A DNA stretch of 56,717 bases from Saprospiraceae bacterium. Lineage in GTDB: Bacteria > Bacteroidota > Bacteroidia > Chitinophagales > Saprospiraceae. Below are positions 8,188-17,773 of this stretch, in pieces. A model generated the notes under the pieces. It worked only from the letters and a program-made list of their open reading frames with translations. It ran no database searches and was not told where the DNA came from. Both the position numbers and the translations under genes were made by a program. The DNA is taken from NCBI GenBank assembly GCA_013214355.1, contig JABSSL010000006.1, positions 102,383 through 159,099 of the forward strand, read 5' to 3'. The number at the start of each line of letters is the position of its first letter. Within the stretch, counting starts at the first letter, position 1.

Positions 8188-8832
8188 ATGAAAAGACCTA
8201 TCCAAATGGCTGCCATTATCTTAATGATGGGATCCACTCTGAGTGGCCAACAGGGACTAATCACTCGTACTGCTGAAGCGGCAGAACTATTGACTGATCG
8301 TCGAGATGGAAAAACCTATGAAACGGTAAAGTATACCGTAACATATCCCGACAAGACGAGTCAATTCTTTATTTGGACAACCAAGAATTTGAATTATGAA
8401 ATAGAGGGCTCAGCTTGTTATGATAATGTCGATGAACACTGTCATACCTATGGGCGATTATACACTTGGGATGCTGCCAACCGGGCTTGCCCCGAAGGTT
8501 GGCATCTACCTTCTGACGAGGAGTGGTATCATCTGGCCTTCCATTATGGTGGGAATTGTCGATGTGGAGGGTTCCTAAAGGGCGACTCAACACTATGGAA
8601 GAGAGTCAATGGTCCTGGAAATAATGAAAGCCTCTTTAATGCCATACCAGCTGGCTTTGGTTCTAGGGCAGGTACGTACCATAGAAAGGGGATTACTGCC
8701 CTTTTCTGGTCCTCTAATGAGCGGGATGAAACCAGCGCATGGGATTGGAAATTAACCAGCGGTACAGAGTTGCAACGTTGGCACGGCAGTAAGGACGCTA
8801 AGAATGCTGTGCGTTGCGTCAGGGATCAATAA
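8188..8832 (+). CDS. FISUMP-domain exported protein
   Basis: 214 residues with an N-terminal signal peptide (about 1-21, ending near LSGQQ). The rest matches the 'Fibrobacter succinogenes major paralogous' domain: DGKTYETVKYTV, then WTTKNLNYEIEG, CYDNVDEHCHTYGRLYTWDAA, CPEGWHLPSDEEWYHL, and ending in WHGSKDAKNAVRCVRDQ. Conserved cysteines pair in the usual places. The domain is common in surface or lipoprotein-like proteins of Bacteroidota and Fibrobacteres, resembles C-type-lectin/formylglycine-generating folds, and has no settled function. The gene stands alone between the M56 operon and leftward genes. Confidence 0.85.
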   Translation: MKRPIQMAAIILMMGSTLSGQQGLITRTAEAAELLTDRRDGKTYETVKYTVTYPDKTSQFFIWTTKNLNYEIEGSACYDNVDEHCHTYGRLYTWDAANRACPEGWHLPSDEEWYHLAFHYGGNCRCGGFLKGDSTLWKRVNGPGNNESLFNAIPAGFGSRAGTYHRKGITALFWSSNERDETSAWDWKLTSGTELQRWHGSKDAKNAVRCVRDQ

Positions 8833-8887
8833 ATAGAACTATCCCTGACCCAATTTTCCCTAAACTGATATGATAAGTATGGAGCGT

Positions 8888-9148
8888 TTACTGGCACTCA
8901 CTTACCATTACTGGATTTTCACTAAAGTACTTCTGGCAAGGACTACTTAGTTCAACAGCGGAATTGAAGGAACCGCAACGCGCTCCTTCCGCTCCAACTC
9001 CAACGGGACTTTGGGAAAAAGCTTCCACGCACTCTTTACAACATTGCGAACGGAGATCCTCGGCTGTCTTGGCCTTCTTCACGCCGCAGCTTATTACTAC
9101 AAAGACGAGTAAACTCACTAGCAAAGTAGGTATTGTGTTTCTTGCCAT
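8888..9148 (-). CDS. Small cysteine-rich lipoprotein
   Basis: 86 residues. The signal peptide MARNTIPTLLVSLLVFVVIS runs into a lipobox-like VISCG, so Cys21 would be lipidated. The mature part has five more cysteines (two in SQCCKECVEAF plus one nearby, one in ARCGSF, one in SPCQKYF and one in the C-terminal SECQ), arranged like disulphide-bonded small proteins. It lies 46 bases downstream of the 1093-residue T9SS protein on the same strand and could be its operon partner. Function unknown. Confidence 0.7.
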   Translation of the reverse strand: MARNTIPTLLVSLLVFVVISCGVKKAKTAEDLRSQCCKECVEAFSQSPVGVGAEGARCGSFNSAVELSSPCQKYFSENPVMVSECQ

Positions 9149-9194
9149 GGCGGTAGTTTTTCCAAATATAAGTTTTCTCTCACCAGTCCGTACC

Positions 9195-12100
9195 TTATCT
9201 CAACAAAACCACTTCCCCCGTAATAATATCCGTTTGTCCATCCATATATAAGACTTCGAAGAAATAGGTGAAAACGCCTGGGTTTAAAGGCTTGTTTCGG
9301 AACTGGCCGTCCCAGCCAAGATTAGGGTTGTTGGGTTGCATATCCTGCCGTTCGATCAGTAGATTTCCCCATCGGTCAAAGATTTTCATTTGTAGAATCT
9401 GATCCACACTCATGCCGGAGTATAAAGTGAAATTGTCATTGACCCCATCCCCATTTGGGCTGAAAGCATTGGGTACAAAAACTGGGCGACTCCGATCCAC
9501 CAGAATAGTAATCTGATCGCTAATTGTACAGCCACCTGCATCAGTTAAAGTTAGTGTATAAGTGGTAGTAAAGCTTGGTTTTAGCACAGCATCGAGTTGG
9601 TCTGCATTGGAGATGCCATCAGTCGGTGCCCAGCTGATTAGCATAGGATCAAAATTGAGTATAGGCTTCAAAATTAAACTATCCCCTAACTGAAGCTCTT
9701 GATCTGGGCCTAGTTCCAATTGCAAGGCAACACTCGTTTCAATTACCACTTCACGCTGTACTTCACATCCGCCCGCATCCCGCACGTGGATCATGTACGT
9801 ACCTGGTGCTAGACCATCAAAACTAAACGGTAGATTCGGTATGGGATTGAAGAAGGCTCCATCGGGAGAGAATTCATAGGGAGGATTTCCGCCAATGATG
9901 GAATTGATAGCTACGCGTGTTGGTGCATCACATCCTCCAGAGAGCGTGCTGATTTCTGCCGAGAGGGGGCTTGGATCTTCTAATGTAATACTTACATCCT
10001 CTGTACATCCATTGGCATCTGTGATGACAGCCTCGTATAAACCAGGTCCTAAACCAAATCTAGAGGTAACCACATCGCCATTTGCCCAGGCAATATTATA
10101 AGGTGCTCTCCCGCCACTGATGTTCAAAGTAATGGTTCCATCCACCTCTCCTGGACAGCTAATCAATTGCACCTCTGTTTCTACCACCATATCACATACC
10201 GGAGGGGTGAAGGTAAGGTCAAAGCTACAGGGCGTCTCGCAATTATTGGCATCCGTTATTAAAACGGTATAGGAACCTGCCAGTAGATCTTCAAGTGTTA
10301 CTGCTTCGGCTGACATTATGGTTTCAGAGCCAGCAACGGGGCCGTCCCAAGTTAAAGTATAAGGTGCTGTTCCGCCGATGATCTCGATTCTAGCCTGCCC
10401 ATCTGCCAAGTCACTGGCTGTAGCGGGCGAAATCTCCCCACAATTCAATTGTAAAGCATTGGGCTCTGTCAAACTGATTTGAGCAACTTGTTCACAGCCA
10501 TTAGCATTCGTCACGGTTACGGCGTAGTCTCCACTGGGTAGATCAGTAGGATTAGCTATACCATCCAGTACATCCACATTCCAATCAATCGTTAACGGAC
10601 TCAGATCATCAGTACTATTGATAGATAAGGCTCCCGTTTGTTGTCCTGCACAACCGATCGTCTGCTCAATATTGATGGTAATTTGGGCAATGCTGCTGAC
10701 TTCTAAGACCACAGGAACTAGGGGGACATCACAGATTTCACTTTCTACCCCGGCAAATATGGTATTGCTCGCGCTGGAGAAAGCTGCTGGATCATCGATC
10801 GAGATGTTTCCCTCCATGTCTTCAAACCAAAGCAAGGTGAAGCTATTATCGCCCAAGATAGAGTCGCTTAAGCTAGTCAGGTCAAAAGTAGCCTCCCCAT
10901 TGGCTTCCTCGCAGCGAACTAGTGGTTTGGCAGGAGACTGTAGGCTAGCGGATGAAACAACTTGAAGCTCTAAAGGAATCGGTTCAGATTCGCAGAAGTC
11001 ATTTTCAATGGTGGCAAAAACAGTAGTGGGACCAGAAAGGAAATTGTCAGCCGGGTCCACTTCAGCTACTGTTTCCACATCTTTGTACCAAGTCACGGTG
11101 AAATTTACCGATAAGCTGTCATTCAAAGCCGTCAAGTCGAAGGTAGCCTCTCCATTACTTTCTTCACATTGTACCAATGGGGGTAAGTCTACCGTCTCTC
11201 CGACTCCATCAAAGATGATGATACTCACGGCATTTCCCATGGCATCCAAGTTGTCAATATCTCCATCATATCCACACTCACTGTAGGCTTCAATTTCCGT
11301 TAAGGTGGTAAATCCACTACTCAGGAAATCGGTAACGCTAATTAGGCCATTGGTTTGTATATAGGAAAAGCCCCAAACTTGGTAGGTGCCTGGAGGTAAG
11401 TTGGTAAAATCAAAATCGCCATCTGTATTGAAGTCAATAATGGTGAAAATCCGGTTGATGTCCTGAGTGAGAATGAAGGCATATTCGTAGTTGAAACCAG
11501 GAGCATCTGGTTCATTTTCATTGGCTTCTTCATAGGTGACTTGGAAGGGGCCTATATCCTGCCCCGAGCAGAGCTCAATCGGGGAAGTGAAGAAGCCTGC
11601 ATCCGTGGGAAGCACTAGGTCGCCTGCATCCGTATCAAAGCAGAGCGAAACGGTACCATTGCCGCTGAAAGTGCCAGCCGCTAAACTGGCAATAAAGGCG
11701 CCATTGGCTGCAGAGTTTTCGGCTCCTGGCGTTTCTGAATTATTAAAGTTCCTAATGTCATAGTTGTCTCGGTCATTCCAGTCGTCACTATCCGTATTGG
11801 AAAATTCGACCAGTCTACCCGATTGATTCTGGGTGCCCATATCTATCGAAGTGGGGCTATTCATTACCTCTGGCGTAATTTCTACGCCACCCCAGTAAAT
11901 AGCGTGTACTACTGTTTCGCAGCGATCCCGCACCTGTACCACATCTCCACCATTCCGCAGCCCTAAGGGCCAGGCGGGAAGATCTTCCCCGGTATCTGGA
12001 CAAGGACAATAGACCGATGAGGTGGAGGAAGGTGTGATATTGCAGCCCCGCAAACAATCATCGGTGTGCGACAGGATGTATACACCATCGCGATCCGCAT

Positions 12101-12476
12101 CGGTTGGATCATCAGCGGGAATTGAGGGGTTGCGGTCCAAGCCATTGTAGATGACAATGATGGAACCCGGATTCACTGCTGAAAAGCAATCGCCGAAAAT
12201 CAGGTGGCCCGTAGCGCTACCTTGACCAGATACGGCGATATTATTATCATCCAAGATCCAACCCTCTAGGTCAACTGGAGCTTGTGGGTTGTCTACAGAT
12301 CCCACAACTAGCAATTCAATGTATTCTTTTACATTGTTTCCGCCTTCTCCATTGGAGAATTCGTTGATAATAAGTCCTCCTTGTTCGGGTTGAAAAGGCG
12401 CGTTACCACTAAACTGACTAAAAAGGCTAAGGGGTAAAAAAAGCGAGAAAAAGACAATACGTAACAATAATTTCAT
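9195..12476 (-). CDS. Large T9SS type-B surface protein with lamin-tail and SprB-like repeats
   Basis: 1093 residues with signal peptide (1-21). Residues about 32-250 fit a lamin-tail domain (GGLIINEFSNGEGG, EYIELLVVG, LEGWILDDNN). Two related modules follow at about 430-600 (EESNGEATFDLTALNDSL and EEANGEATFDLTSLSDSI). Then come SprB-like repeats with the pattern 'C-x-G-x-x-x-G-x-I-x-l-x-i-x-G-G-x-x-P-Y-x-i-x-W' and 'G-x-Y-x-v-x-i-T-D-A-N-G-C'. The last about 90 residues are the gliding-motility-associated C-terminal domain (FVPNAFSPNGDGVNDNFTLY, FDRWGNLL, NPGVFTYFFEV), the T9SS type-B sorting signal. It is expected on the cell surface, probably in adhesion. It is divergent from the 12781 gene. 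Confidence 0.9.
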   Translation of the reverse strand: MKLLLRIVFFSLFLPLSLFSQFSGNAPFQPEQGGLIINEFSNGEGGNNVKEYIELLVVGSVDNPQAPVDLEGWILDDNNIAVSGQGSATGHLIFGDCFSAVNPGSIIVIYNGLDRNPSIPADDPTDADRDGVYILSHTDDCLRGCNITPSSTSSVYCPCPDTGEDLPAWPLGLRNGGDVVQVRDRCETVVHAIYWGGVEITPEVMNSPTSIDMGTQNQSGRLVEFSNTDSDDWNDRDNYDIRNFNNSETPGAENSAANGAFIASLAAGTFSGNGTVSLCFDTDAGDLVLPTDAGFFTSPIELCSGQDIGPFQVTYEEANENEPDAPGFNYEYAFILTQDINRIFTIIDFNTDGDFDFTNLPPGTYQVWGFSYIQTNGLISVTDFLSSGFTTLTEIEAYSECGYDGDIDNLDAMGNAVSIIIFDGVGETVDLPPLVQCEESNGEATFDLTALNDSLSVNFTVTWYKDVETVAEVDPADNFLSGPTTVFATIENDFCESEPIPLELQVVSSASLQSPAKPLVRCEEANGEATFDLTSLSDSILGDNSFTLLWFEDMEGNISIDDPAAFSSASNTIFAGVESEICDVPLVPVVLEVSSIAQITINIEQTIGCAGQQTGALSINSTDDLSPLTIDWNVDVLDGIANPTDLPSGDYAVTVTNANGCEQVAQISLTEPNALQLNCGEISPATASDLADGQARIEIIGGTAPYTLTWDGPVAGSETIMSAEAVTLEDLLAGSYTVLITDANNCETPCSFDLTFTPPVCDMVVETEVQLISCPGEVDGTITLNISGGRAPYNIAWANGDVVTSRFGLGPGLYEAVITDANGCTEDVSITLEDPSPLSAEISTLSGGCDAPTRVAINSIIGGNPPYEFSPDGAFFNPIPNLPFSFDGLAPGTYMIHVRDAGGCEVQREVVIETSVALQLELGPDQELQLGDSLILKPILNFDPMLISWAPTDGISNADQLDAVLKPSFTTTYTLTLTDAGGCTISDQITILVDRSRPVFVPNAFSPNGDGVNDNFTLYSGMSVDQILQMKIFDRWGNLLIERQDMQPNNPNLGWDGQFRNKPLNPGVFTYFFEVLYMDGQTDIITGEVVLLR

Positions 12477-12780
12477 TAGCTCGAATTAGGAATTAATAAT
12501 TCGTTTTCTCACATTTCCGAAGGGTGTATGTTGAAAAGAAAAGACGAGCCGAAAAGCAGCAGTCTTCGGGATTATAGGGAAGTCTTGGAGTGTTATTGTA
12601 GAATAGTGCTTAAAATAAACGCCTAAGAGAGAGCGATTATTTTGGGTCGCAAAGATTAAAAATTAATTTGTTTATCTTTAATAAGTAGGCATAAAAAGCC
12701 AATCGCTTACCAATAAATTCGAGAGAAATTTTCTGGCGCCTCAAGCCCTTTTCTCGGATCCAAAAACTTAAACCTTGTAC
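12477..12780. other. Divergent intergenic region between two T9SS cargo genes
   Basis: About 300 AT-rich bases between two divergent genes for surface proteins, so promoters in both directions must lie here. The leftward strand has AATCTTTG near 12650, one base off the TAnnTTTG box. I see no exact box, repeat or RNA gene. Confidence 0.4.
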
Positions 12781-14553
12781 ATGAAAAACCTACACGTAAT
12801 TCTGCTCTTTCTGACTTTTTCTAGTGTTTCCCTCCTTGGCCAGGACTGGCAAAAAGCTAGCGTAAACGAGGATTATACGATAACTACCGAAAAATTTACG
12901 CCTAGCTCGATGCTCGAGGAGCGCGATGGGGCAGGCTTTAATCAGTTATCCGGTTTTCCTTTAGGAGGGAGAGCCAATCCGAATTTTAAAAACTTCCGAA
13001 ATGTAACCGTAGTAGACCTCAACGGCGACCAAAAAGATGATATCCTATTGGGGTTTGATAATCGCCTGCGCGCCTATACGGAGGAAGGTCTTTTATGGGA
13101 GGTGACCTTAAGCGGATTCATTATCTATCCACCCTCTGTAGCAGATATTAATGATGATGGAGAGTTGGATATCGTACAAACAACGGGTAGCATCAATGGT
13201 ACCGGTAGAATTTACCTGCTAGACAAGGAGGGCAATACTCAATCCGGCTGGCCGCTCAACTTTGATGGCAACTGGATACTAACGGCTGCTGCTCTGGCAG
13301 ATTTAAATGATGACAATCAACTGGAGATCATTTTTGTAGAACGCCGAAGTCCGAATGGTAGAATTCATGCGGTTCAGTATGATGGCTCCTCCTTTGGGGG
13401 GAGCTGGCCAGTGACGCTAGACGCCACCCCGGCGGTCACTCCTTCCGTAGGCGATGTGGATGGCGATAATGCGGTAGAAGTCGTAGTTAATTCGACGGAA
13501 AGTCGCTATGTAATTCAAGCCAATGGTCAACTCGAATCTGGCTTCCCCATTAAGACGCATCCCGAACGAAGATATAGCTTCCAATCCCCTATCCTCGTTG
13601 ACTTAAATGATGATCAAGCATTGGAAATCATTGGTGCAACGCATGGAGATAATGTGAACCCGAAACCAGAGTTTTATGTGATGGAAGGGGACGGAAGCAA
13701 TTATCCTGGCTGGCCAAAGCCCATAGCCGAGGATTCCTGGACTTTCAATACCCCAACTGTTCTGCCATTAGATGGCGGCCACCAGATTTTCATGAGCCGG
13801 CCAATCGGTAATGAAGAGAATAAGGATGTCCTTTTTGGATGGGATGGTGGAGGAACTGCCTTGTCTGGTTTCCCTATCCGTAAGAATGGTGGGCTTGAAG
13901 GAATTATCACCGTCGCAGATGTTGACAATGATGATGAATTCGAATTGGTTTTTGGTTCTAATACAATTGATGCGGAAGGGACTGGTTTTATTCATGCCTA
14001 CGAAATGGATGGGCAAACAGAAGTAGCAAATTTCCCGATTCGTCCGAAAGGTTGGACTTTCATGAATGGCGCAAATTTTGGAGACGTCAATGGCGATGGT
14101 AAAATGGATCTCATAGCCTTGACCTACACTCAAACTTTTGGCGCTGGCGTTGATTCTGTCTTCTTGAATGTCTATGACCTTAATGTACCAATAGCTGCTG
14201 AAGATGTTTTGTGGGGAACTTACAAAGGTAGTAATACCCGAGATGGTAGACTTCCGGAAATGGTAGTATTGAACGCAGAGGAGGTCGACAAAGAAATATT
14301 GGACTGGAAAGTTATTCCTAATCCTATGCGAGATGTCGGCTTAATCAATGCCGTGATCGAACAATCTACTTTTAGTCGGGTTACCTTATTGGACGTAAAT
14401 GGTAAAAAGATCCGCACCATTTTTGAGGGACAGCTCGGCAAAGGACAGCACCAATTACCAATCGAAACAGGAGATCTTTCTACTGGGATTTATCTGCTCT
14501 CTTGGGAGAGTACTGAAGGACGATCTGTGCGAAAACTAGTTGTAAATCGCTGA
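12781..14553 (+). CDS. FG-GAP/VCBS beta-propeller protein with T9SS type-A tail
   Basis: 590 residues. I start at the ATG at 12781, which leads straight into a signal peptide (MKNLHVILLFLTFSSVSLLG); an in-frame TTG six bases earlier is less likely. Seven calcium-loop-like motifs recur at propeller spacing: VDLNGDQKDD, ADINDDGELD, ADLNDDNQLE, GDVDGDNAVE, VDLNDDQALE, ADVDNDDEFE and GDVNGDGKMD. This is what a seven-bladed propeller would show. The last about 80 residues (VIPNPMRD, VTLLDVNGKKI, LSTGIYLLSWES, RKLVVNR) are a T9SS type-A sorting domain, so the protein is secreted or anchored on the surface. Likely carbohydrate or matrix binding; substrate unknown. Confidence 0.88.
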   Translation: MKNLHVILLFLTFSSVSLLGQDWQKASVNEDYTITTEKFTPSSMLEERDGAGFNQLSGFPLGGRANPNFKNFRNVTVVDLNGDQKDDILLGFDNRLRAYTEEGLLWEVTLSGFIIYPPSVADINDDGELDIVQTTGSINGTGRIYLLDKEGNTQSGWPLNFDGNWILTAAALADLNDDNQLEIIFVERRSPNGRIHAVQYDGSSFGGSWPVTLDATPAVTPSVGDVDGDNAVEVVVNSTESRYVIQANGQLESGFPIKTHPERRYSFQSPILVDLNDDQALEIIGATHGDNVNPKPEFYVMEGDGSNYPGWPKPIAEDSWTFNTPTVLPLDGGHQIFMSRPIGNEENKDVLFGWDGGGTALSGFPIRKNGGLEGIITVADVDNDDEFELVFGSNTIDAEGTGFIHAYEMDGQTEVANFPIRPKGWTFMNGANFGDVNGDGKMDLIALTYTQTFGAGVDSVFLNVYDLNVPIAAEDVLWGTYKGSNTRDGRLPEMVVLNAEEVDKEILDWKVIPNPMRDVGLINAVIEQSTFSRVTLLDVNGKKIRTIFEGQLGKGQHQLPIETGDLSTGIYLLSWESTEGRSVRKLVVNR

Positions 14554-14594
14554 TGAAGCTTTTCTATTATCTTTCATAATGATGGCATCTTATT

Positions 14595-14602
14595 TACCTT
14601 TG
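14595..14602 (+). promoter_or_regulatory. -7 promoter box of thioredoxin-like gene
   Basis: TACCTTTG matches TAnnTTTG exactly, 41 bases before the ATG at 14644. A TTTC at 14572-14575, 19 bases upstream, could be a weak -33 element. Confidence 0.5.
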
Positions 14603-14643
14603 CGAGCCATTTTGACCATTACTTTTAAAAATACAAATAAGCC

Positions 14644-15204
14644 ATGGCTTTAACGGAATCTAATATGCTGCCACTTGGAACGGTAGCCCCCGCTTTTACT
14701 TTACCAGATACAGTCAGCGATCAAGACCTCAGCCTAGATGATGTGGTGGGTGAAAATGCCTCGGTAGTGATGTTCCTTTGTAATCACTGCCCTTATGTAA
14801 TCCATGTTAATGAGGAGATTGTTAGGGTCGTAGAAGATTATCAATCCAAAGGAGTAGGATTTGTGGGCATTAGCTCGAATGACGTAGATAATTATCCACA
14901 GGATGGTCCAGAATTGATGAAGACGCATGCTGCAGAGGTAGGCTATAACTTCCCGTACCTGTACGACGAAAGCCAGAACGTAGCCAAAGCCTATGATGCG
15001 GCTTGTACACCTGATTTCTACATCTTTGATGGAGAGAAGAAGTTGGTCTACCGTGGTCGCTTGGATAGTTCTCGCCCCAATTCTGGCAACCCACTAACTG
15101 GAGTGGATTTACGTACTGCTTTGGATGCAGTGCTTGGTGGTGGTGATGTAACGGAGAAGCAGTATCCGAGTGCGGGTTGTAATATAAAGTGGAAAAGAGC
15201 CTAA
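14644..15204 (+). CDS. Thioredoxin-like (AhpC/TSA-type) protein
   Basis: 186 residues, cytosolic (no signal peptide). The fold signature is clear: GTVAPAFTLPDTV, then VVMFLCNHCPYVIHVN with a CxxC pair at Cys46-Cys49, then a YNFPYLYDESQNVAKAYDAACTP stretch (in which the cis-proline follows ACT) and DFYIFDGEKKLVYRGRLD. The motif CNHCPYV is typical of a widespread subfamily annotated as thioredoxin family or redoxin-domain proteins, probably thiol-disulphide or peroxide-reducing enzymes; the exact substrate is unknown. It has its own TAnnTTTG promoter and ends at a strong bidirectional terminator. Confidence 0.88.
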   Translation: MALTESNMLPLGTVAPAFTLPDTVSDQDLSLDDVVGENASVVMFLCNHCPYVIHVNEEIVRVVEDYQSKGVGFVGISSNDVDNYPQDGPELMKTHAAEVGYNFPYLYDESQNVAKAYDAACTPDFYIFDGEKKLVYRGRLDSSRPNSGNPLTGVDLRTALDAVLGGGDVTEKQYPSAGCNIKWKRA

Positions 15205-15213
15205 GTAGCCATA

Positions 15214-15254
15214 ATACAGAAATCAGAAGTCTTCAAGACTTCCGATTTCTGTAT
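15214..15254. terminator. Strong bidirectional terminator
   Basis: ATACAGAAATC then GAAGTC pair with GACTTC then GATTTCTGTAT, leaving one mismatch and a five-base loop. It serves the convergent genes ending at 15204 and 15264. Confidence 0.85.
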
Positions 15255-15263
15255 CCCGCCACC

Positions 15264-16511
15264 TTACTGAAATGGATTACTCCATTTCTCATCAAAATAG
15301 ATATTCTGGCCACTCAGGGTTTTTAAAAAGGCAATGAGATCGGCGCGTTCTTGCATAGTGATATTGAGTCGTTGTCCGGCTCCTCCGCCTTGTCCCGGGC
15401 CCATCATTCCACGACCTAGTCTCGGGTCCAAGTTGGGATTTCCTGCTCCTTCAATTTCATTATAATGATCGATTACTTGCTCGATGGTGACGAAAAGGCC
15501 GTCGTGCATCAAGGGGCCATTCAATTCGCCTTGTGGATTGAAAATATCACGTAGGCTAGGAGAGCGAGTCACGTCAAAATCTGACTGATTGGGATCGAGT
15601 CGGTTGGTGATGACGCCATTGTTACGCGATCTGGGGTCGATGTCAAACTCTGGGGCGCGGTGGCAGATATTACAGCCAAGGCCGCCGCCGGTACGCCCAG
15701 TGACGCCCTGCAGCTGTGGAGGTGCCATGAAGAGCCGCTTGCCACGATTTTCAGCTGCTGTGAAATTATTGAAATTGGCATTATTATTTGGAGCATTGGC
15801 TCGCCCTTGGTCGCACTTGGTATCGAAAGATTGAATGCTTCGAATGAATTGTGCCATAGATTCCTGCATGCGTTCCTCGGTGATCTCAGCATCCCCATAG
15901 ACGGCAGTAAATAATTCCTGATAGTAGTCTTTTTCACTGAGTTTCAGGATCAAATCTGCTAGGCTAGGATCCCCATTTTGACCACTGAATCCCATCTCGA
16001 TATGATCTTGTATGGGTTGAGTCGTTTGATTTTCTAGGCTATTGGCTCGTTCGTCCCAAAAGAAGCGGGCCTCCTCCGCAAATCGGGAGTTGACTAATCG
16101 CATTGAGTGCCGACCCGTTATGCCATTTACGCCAGTACTTAAGGCATCTACATCCCCAAATGCCGTTTCCTGCTGATGACAAGAAGCGCAGGCAATAGTA
16201 TTGTCAACGGATAAACTCACATCATAAAATAGGACTCTTCCCAGCGTTGCACCTAGGTCGGTAACTGGATTGTTTCGGGTATTGTCTTTTGTAATGTAAT
16301 TCGGGACCCCTTGCTGAGCGTAATTGTACAAGTTGTCGAGATCGATGGCTCCTTGAAAGGTACTCTCGATGGCAGATACGGGATCTGGCACAGGAGGATT
16401 GTTGTCTTCATTACCATTGTTTTCATCTACTTCAATGGGATCATTGGTACAAGCAGCAAGAATTAAAAAAAAGAATAAGTAGCAAAGTCTAAGCAGCATG
16501 TTACAGCTCAT
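15264..16511 (-). CDS. Di-haem cytochrome c peroxidase (MauG/CcpA family) lipoprotein
   Basis: 415 residues. A hydrophobic start ends in the lipobox LILAAC (Cys21), so the protein is probably anchored in the periplasm; the ATG at MLLRL four codons in is an alternative start. A polar Asn/Pro linker (22-45) follows. Two c-type haem motifs are visible: CASCH at 108-112 and CNICH at 280-284, the hallmark of bacterial di-haem peroxidases. Other conserved pieces include GRVLFYDVSLS, FFWDERANSLE, MHDGLFVTIEQVIDHYN and LIAFLKTLSG. The family reduces H2O2 with electrons from cytochromes or copper proteins, or oxidises protein side chains (MauG). Gly/Met-rich residues near 365-380 form an unusual loop. 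Confidence 0.92.
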   Translation of the reverse strand: MSCNMLLRLCYLFFFLILAACTNDPIEVDENNGNEDNNPPVPDPVSAIESTFQGAIDLDNLYNYAQQGVPNYITKDNTRNNPVTDLGATLGRVLFYDVSLSVDNTIACASCHQQETAFGDVDALSTGVNGITGRHSMRLVNSRFAEEARFFWDERANSLENQTTQPIQDHIEMGFSGQNGDPSLADLILKLSEKDYYQELFTAVYGDAEITEERMQESMAQFIRSIQSFDTKCDQGRANAPNNNANFNNFTAAENRGKRLFMAPPQLQGVTGRTGGGLGCNICHRAPEFDIDPRSRNNGVITNRLDPNQSDFDVTRSPSLRDIFNPQGELNGPLMHDGLFVTIEQVIDHYNEIEGAGNPNLDPRLGRGMMGPGQGGGAGQRLNITMQERADLIAFLKTLSGQNIYFDEKWSNPFQ

Positions 16512-16637
16512 TTTCCGAGTTTTTAAATTAAATGATGCGTAGCGAGTTCGGCAACTCCGGGGAGAGTAGGTAGGAGATGGTTTCGGGTAGGGTTGTTCTT
16601 TTTGTTTTGTCTGCGTATAATATTGAGTCAGCGTGCA

Positions 16638-16666
16638 AAAAACGTACCAGTGGCTTTCGCTACTGG
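16638..16666 (-). terminator. Intrinsic terminator of GNAT gene
   Basis: Read leftward: CCAGTAGC, loop GAAA, GCCACTGG (one G-T pair), then TACGTTTTTTGC. The eight-pair stem and T-tract lie about 50 bases past the stop of the gene ending at 16716. Confidence 0.7.
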
Positions 16667-16715
16667 CCCATTCTTGAAGGTATAGATGCTTTTCTTATGT
16701 GGAACTTGCGCTAGC

Positions 16716-17228
16716 TTATCGTTTTTTTTCCAATCTAAAGAAAACTGTCACTTTCCCCTCAATAGATTCAGTACGGTCTTGCTGCATGCCTAGCCGTTGG
16801 GCGACGGCTTGGGAAGCTTTATGAGGCTCGTCTGTAGCGGCTATGAGGTAGTCGAAGCCTAGTTCTTGGAAGGCGTAATGGATGACAAGCCGGGCGGCTT
16901 CGGTCGCGTAACCATTCCCTGCTGCATCTGGATGCAGAGCATAGATCAATTGAGGTTGAGGTTCCTCGAAGAAAAACCATAGGCCGGCATAACCAAGGAA
17001 AGTGCCCCTTGCCTTATCGGTGATCTTCCAGAGTCCAAATCGATCAGTTTGAAAATGCTGTGCATTCTGATCGAGAATCTGTTGTGCCAATTCCATGGAA
17101 ATAAGTTCGTCGTCCCAAAGGTATTGGCGAACAAAAGGGGAGGTGTTCAGCTGGTGAAAAAGCGCTAGTTCATTTGTGGGGAAGGGAATCAAATGCAGTC
17201 TGGGAGAGGATAGTGTCAGGCTATGCAT
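16716..17228 (-). CDS. GNAT acetyltransferase, RimJ/RimL type
   Basis: 170 residues. It follows the RimJ/RimL pattern: TLSSPRLHLIPF at the start, then GLWKITDKARGTFLGYAGL, LIYALHPDAAGNGYATEAARLVIHYAF (the acetyl-CoA pyrophosphate loop, here AAGNGYA) and a C-terminal AVAQRLGMQQDRTESIEGK. These enzymes move an acetyl group from acetyl-CoA to an amine on a protein N-terminus or small molecule; the substrate cannot be told from sequence. It is a single-gene unit with its own terminator. Confidence 0.87.
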   Translation of the reverse strand: MHSLTLSSPRLHLIPFPTNELALFHQLNTSPFVRQYLWDDELISMELAQQILDQNAQHFQTDRFGLWKITDKARGTFLGYAGLWFFFEEPQPQLIYALHPDAAGNGYATEAARLVIHYAFQELGFDYLIAATDEPHKASQAVAQRLGMQQDRTESIEGKVTVFFRLEKKR

Positions 17229-17344
17229 GCTATATCAAGAGTTTATGCTATTTTTCTATCGCCAATAACGGCGACGCTTGGAATTAGGTTCCAGGATGAG
17301 CTGGTGAATTACGCTTAAACAACTTTATAAAATAGATTGAATAG

Positions 17345-17764
17345 ATGAAAAACTTACTTTTGGTATTTCTCGCTTTTGGATTGTTGAGCAGTTGTACGGA
17401 AACCGTAGAGGAAGAAAAGGTAGTGGAGAAAGAGGAGGTTGAGGAGGCGCCCAAAAAGCAATTGCGACACGTGGTCTTGTTCAAATTTAAGGAGAGTTCT
17501 ACGGAAGCCGATGTTCAAAGCGTAGAAGCTGCCTTTTCGGCCCTGCCGGGGAAAATCCCTGAAATCCGCGACTACGAATGGGGAACTAACAATAGCCCCG
17601 AGGGCTTGGACAAAGGTTTTACCCATTGCTTTTTTCTGACTTTTGATAGCGAAGAAGATCGAGCCGTTTACTTACCACACCCTGATCATAAGGCATTTGG
17701 GGATGTACTTAAGCCACACCTGGAAGATGTCTTAGTACTGGATTACTGGACAGGAGAGGAGTAA
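17345..17764 (+). CDS. Dabb-domain (stress-responsive A/B barrel) lipoprotein
   Basis: 139 residues. The signal peptide ends in the lipobox LLSSC (Cys17). An acidic/basic spacer (EEEKVVEKEEVEEAPKK) leads to a dimeric alpha/beta barrel domain (about 40-137) with the Dabb pattern LRHVVLFKFKESSTEADV, then FTHCFFLTFDSEEDRAVYL, then HPDHKAFGDVLKPHLEDVLVLDY. Dabb proteins are small ferredoxin-like dimers of varied or unknown role. An exported, lipid-anchored form fits versions seen in Bacteroidota. It converges on the 17774 gene with nine bases between stops. Confidence 0.85.
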   Translation: MKNLLLVFLAFGLLSSCTETVEEEKVVEKEEVEEAPKKQLRHVVLFKFKESSTEADVQSVEAAFSALPGKIPEIRDYEWGTNNSPEGLDKGFTHCFFLTFDSEEDRAVYLPHPDHKAFGDVLKPHLEDVLVLDYWTGEE

Positions 17765-17773
17765 GCTGAACGA